From: Gammaproteobacteria bacterium
GTDB taxonomy: Bacteria; Pseudomonadota; Gammaproteobacteria; SG8-11
NCBI GenBank assembly: GCA_016200445.1
Contig: JACQEQ010000084.1
Coordinates: 1 to 8,398, forward strand
Direction: 5' to 3'
DNA: 8,398 nucleotides
In this document: piece after piece, positions 6,911 to 8,398 of the stretch
How positions within the stretch are numbered: the first letter of the stretch is position 1
Layout: the number at the start of each line of letters is the position of its first letter
Made by a program: the position numbers and the translations under genes
Notes under the pieces: model-generated
The model's database searches: none
Told to the model about the DNA's origin: nothing
The model's input: only the letters and a program-made list of their open reading frames with translations

Positions 6911-8338
6911 ATGGGCTACTACAAATTGAGGCAAGCTTTGACTTCATCCACCACGCAATCTGCCGCGCAAGAACCCCGGACGCTCATCGTCGGCTTGGGC
7001 GAAACCGGGTATTCGGTTGCGCGTTTTTTAGCGAATCGCGGCGTGCCGATCGCCGGTGTCGACAGCCGCCTGCAGCCGCCGGCATTGGAGCGGCTGCGTG
7101 AAACCTTGCCGGACGTCGCTTTGTTTCTCGGCAGCTTCGATCCGGTCGCGTTCGATGCGGCCGACCGGCTGATCGTGTCGCCGGGCGTAGCGCTTAACGA
7201 GCCCGCCATTGTGCAGGCGCGCGCGCGTGGCGTGCCGGTGCTTGGCGATATCGAATTGTTTGCGCGTTATGTTGACGCGCCGGTGGTGGCAATCACCGGC
7301 TCGAATGGTAAAAGCACCGTAACTACGTTATTTGGCGTTATGGCGAAACATTGCGGCTTCGACGCGCGCGTCGGCGGCAATCTGGGTACCCCGGCGCTGG
7401 ATTTACTGACGGAGTCGCGCCGCCGCGACGATGCTGCGCAAATTAAACACGAAGCCACGACGCCCACCTTGTACGTGCTGGAATTGTCAAGCTTCCAGCT
7501 CGAAACGACCGCTTCGTTGCGCACCCGCGCTGCAGTGGTTCTCAACATCAGCGCCGATCACATGGACCGCCACGCCAGTCTGGAAGAATACGCAGCTGCC
7601 AAGCAGCGCATCTTTGCGCGCGCTGAAGTGATGGTGGTGAACGCCGACGATCCGATGGTGACTGCAATGCTGGAGCCGCGCCGCCGGGTGCTGCGTTTTG
7701 GGCTGCGCACGCCGGCGGACGAACAATTTTTCGGTATTCGCAACATCGGGATTTCCACATGGCTGGCGCGCGGCGACAACCACTTGATCGATGTGCGCGA
7801 GCTGCGCATCACCGGCCGCCACAACTGGGCAAATGCACTGGCGGCGCTGGCGCTGGGCGATGCCGCCGGTTTGCCGATGAATCTCATGCTGGAAGCGCTC
7901 AGTAAGTTTTCCGGATTACCGCATCGCATGCAATATGCCGGCGAGGCGCAGGGCGTGACATTTTACGACGATTCGAAAGGCACCAATGTCGGCGCCACGC
8001 TGGCGGCAATTTCCGGCGCGCCTGGCCGCGTCGTGCTGATCGCCGGCGGCGAAGGCAAGGGTCAGGACTTTGCACCGCTGCGCGAGGCATTAAAATCCAA
8101 AGGGCGTGCGGTGGTATTGATCGGCCGCGACGCAGCACTGATTGAGGCGGCATTGGACGGCGTGGTTCCCGCCGTCAACGCCGCCGGTATGGACGACGCA
8201 GTTCGCCATGCGCGCGAATTGGCGCAACCGGGCGACTGCGTATTGTTGTCGCCTGCCTGTGCCAGTTTTGACATGTTCAATAATTACGCGCATCGCGGCG
8301 AAATGTTTTGCGCCGCAGTGCAGAAGGTAATCACCTGA
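6911..8338 (+). CDS. murD: UDP-N-acetylmuramoyl-L-alanine--D-glutamate ligase MurD
   Basis: MurD is the cytoplasmic ATP-dependent ligase that adds D-glutamate to UDP-MurNAc-L-Ala, the step before MurE. From ATG 6911 it has 475 residues. Visible are the N-terminal Rossmann-like loop LIVGLGETGYS (25-35), VSPGVALNEP (89-98), GDIELFAR (112-119), the P-loop GSNGKST (130-136), GGNLGTPALDLL (155-166) and YVLELSSFQLETT (188-200). LNISADHMDRH is at 211-221, K231 in EYAAAKQRIF matches the carbamylated lysine, and GLPHR (335-339), YDDSKGTNVGAT (352-363), GGEGKGQDF (379-387) and LLSPACASFDMF (445-456) complete the protein. These are MurD-specific. It is longer than E. coli MurD (438), partly from the uncertain N-terminus and partly from a hydrophilic insertion at about 167-186. 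Three starts are possible: TTG 6902, ATG 6911 and TTG 6938. ATG was chosen for its codon, but 6938 has the better ribosome binding site and still keeps the whole domain (466 residues). The stop overlaps the next ATG by one base. Confidence 0.95.
   Translation: MGYYKLRQALTSSTTQSAAQEPRTLIVGLGETGYSVARFLANRGVPIAGVDSRLQPPALERLRETLPDVALFLGSFDPVAFDAADRLIVSPGVALNEPAIVQARARGVPVLGDIELFARYVDAPVVAITGSNGKSTVTTLFGVMAKHCGFDARVGGNLGTPALDLLTESRRRDDAAQIKHEATTPTLYVLELSSFQLETTASLRTRAAVVLNISADHMDRHASLEEYAAAKQRIFARAEVMVVNADDPMVTAMLEPRRRVLRFGLRTPADEQFFGIRNIGISTWLARGDNHLIDVRELRITGRHNWANALAALALGDAAGLPMNLMLEALSKFSGLPHRMQYAGEAQGVTFYDDSKGTNVGATLAAISGAPGRVVLIAGGEGKGQDFAPLREALKSKGRAVVLIGRDAALIEAALDGVVPAVNAAGMDDAVRHARELAQPGDCVLLSPACASFDMFNNYAHRGEMFCAAVQKVIT
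6928..6931 (+). promoter_or_regulatory. Candidate ribosome binding site for an internal TTG start of murD
   Basis: GAGG (within TTGAGG, 6926-6931) lies 6 bases before an in-frame TTG at 6938. This is better spaced than anything upstream of ATG 6911, where only a GAG at 6899-6901 is seen. It makes TTG 6938 a serious alternative murD start. Confidence 0.4.
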
Positions 8339-8398
8339 TGCGCGCCGCAGCGATGACCAGTGCCGATGCCGATTTCAAAAACGTCGATGTGCGCAAGC
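8338..8398 (+). CDS. ftsW: Start of next dcw gene, probably lipid II polymerase FtsW (3'-truncated by window edge)
   Basis: An ATG at 8338 shares one base with the murD stop (TGATG) and opens a frame to the window end: 20 codons reading MRAAAMTSADADFKNVDVRK, hydrophilic and without a recognisable motif. A second in-frame ATG lies at 8353. AGAAGG at 8322-8327 is a fair ribosome binding site, 10 bases before 8338. The name ftsW is inferred from gene order only: in the dcw cluster of gammaproteobacteria murD is followed by ftsW, whose cytoplasmic N-terminal tail is variable and precedes the first of about ten membrane helices. No membrane segment is reached here, so the sequence neither confirms nor contradicts the call. 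Confidence 0.7.
   Translation, partial: MRAAAMTSADADFKNVDVRK

Noticed and set aside
1..8398. Possibility of a new or accessory biological system in the window
   Set aside because: Every stretch is accounted for by conserved dcw genes in their usual order, with intact motifs. There is no unknown gene, no compositional break and no repeat array.

Overview
The window is a contiguous piece of the core division and cell wall (dcw) cluster of a Gram-negative bacterium, very probably a gammaproteobacterium. All genes are on the + strand and almost no base is non-coding. The order is rsmH (5' end cut off by the window edge), ftsL, ftsI, murE, murF, mraY, murD, and the first codons of the next gene, which by position is ftsW. 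This is the classic order known from Escherichia coli and Pseudomonas. The lineage is inferred from that order, from MurE carrying the DNPR motif of meso-diaminopimelate-adding enzymes, and from the recalled resemblance of the FtsL, MraY and MurD sequences to pseudomonad-type gammaproteobacterial proteins. Genus or family cannot be fixed from this stretch. Base composition is moderately GC-rich by eye, with no island of clearly different composition.

Layout: 1-899 encodes the 16S rRNA methyltransferase RsmH (N-terminus missing). 896-1165 encodes the small bitopic divisome protein FtsL. 1162-2880 encodes the septal transpeptidase FtsI (PBP3). 2877-4412 and 4409-5776 encode MurE and MurF, which add the third residue and the terminal dipeptide of the peptidoglycan stem peptide. 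5779-6861 encodes MraY, which makes lipid I. 6911-8338 encodes MurD, which adds D-glutamate. 8338-8398 is the start of a further reading frame, presumably ftsW. Each junction from rsmH to murF is a 4-base ATGA overlap. murF and mraY are separated by 2 bases, and murD and the last gene share one base (TGATG). The only real gap is the stretch of about 49 bases between mraY and murD, which holds a short GC-rich inverted repeat.

The genes form one functional unit. MurD, MurE and MurF act in that order in the cytoplasm to build UDP-MurNAc-pentapeptide. MraY transfers it to undecaprenyl phosphate at the inner membrane. After steps encoded outside the window (MurG and a flippase), FtsI together with FtsW and the FtsQLB complex cross-links septal peptidoglycan. 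All recognisable catalytic motifs are intact and no gene looks broken.

No promoter, terminator, RNA gene, mobile element, CRISPR array or new system was found. The points worth a second look are small: the mraY-murD junction, the uncertain start of murD, and a hydrophilic insertion in the MurD central domain.
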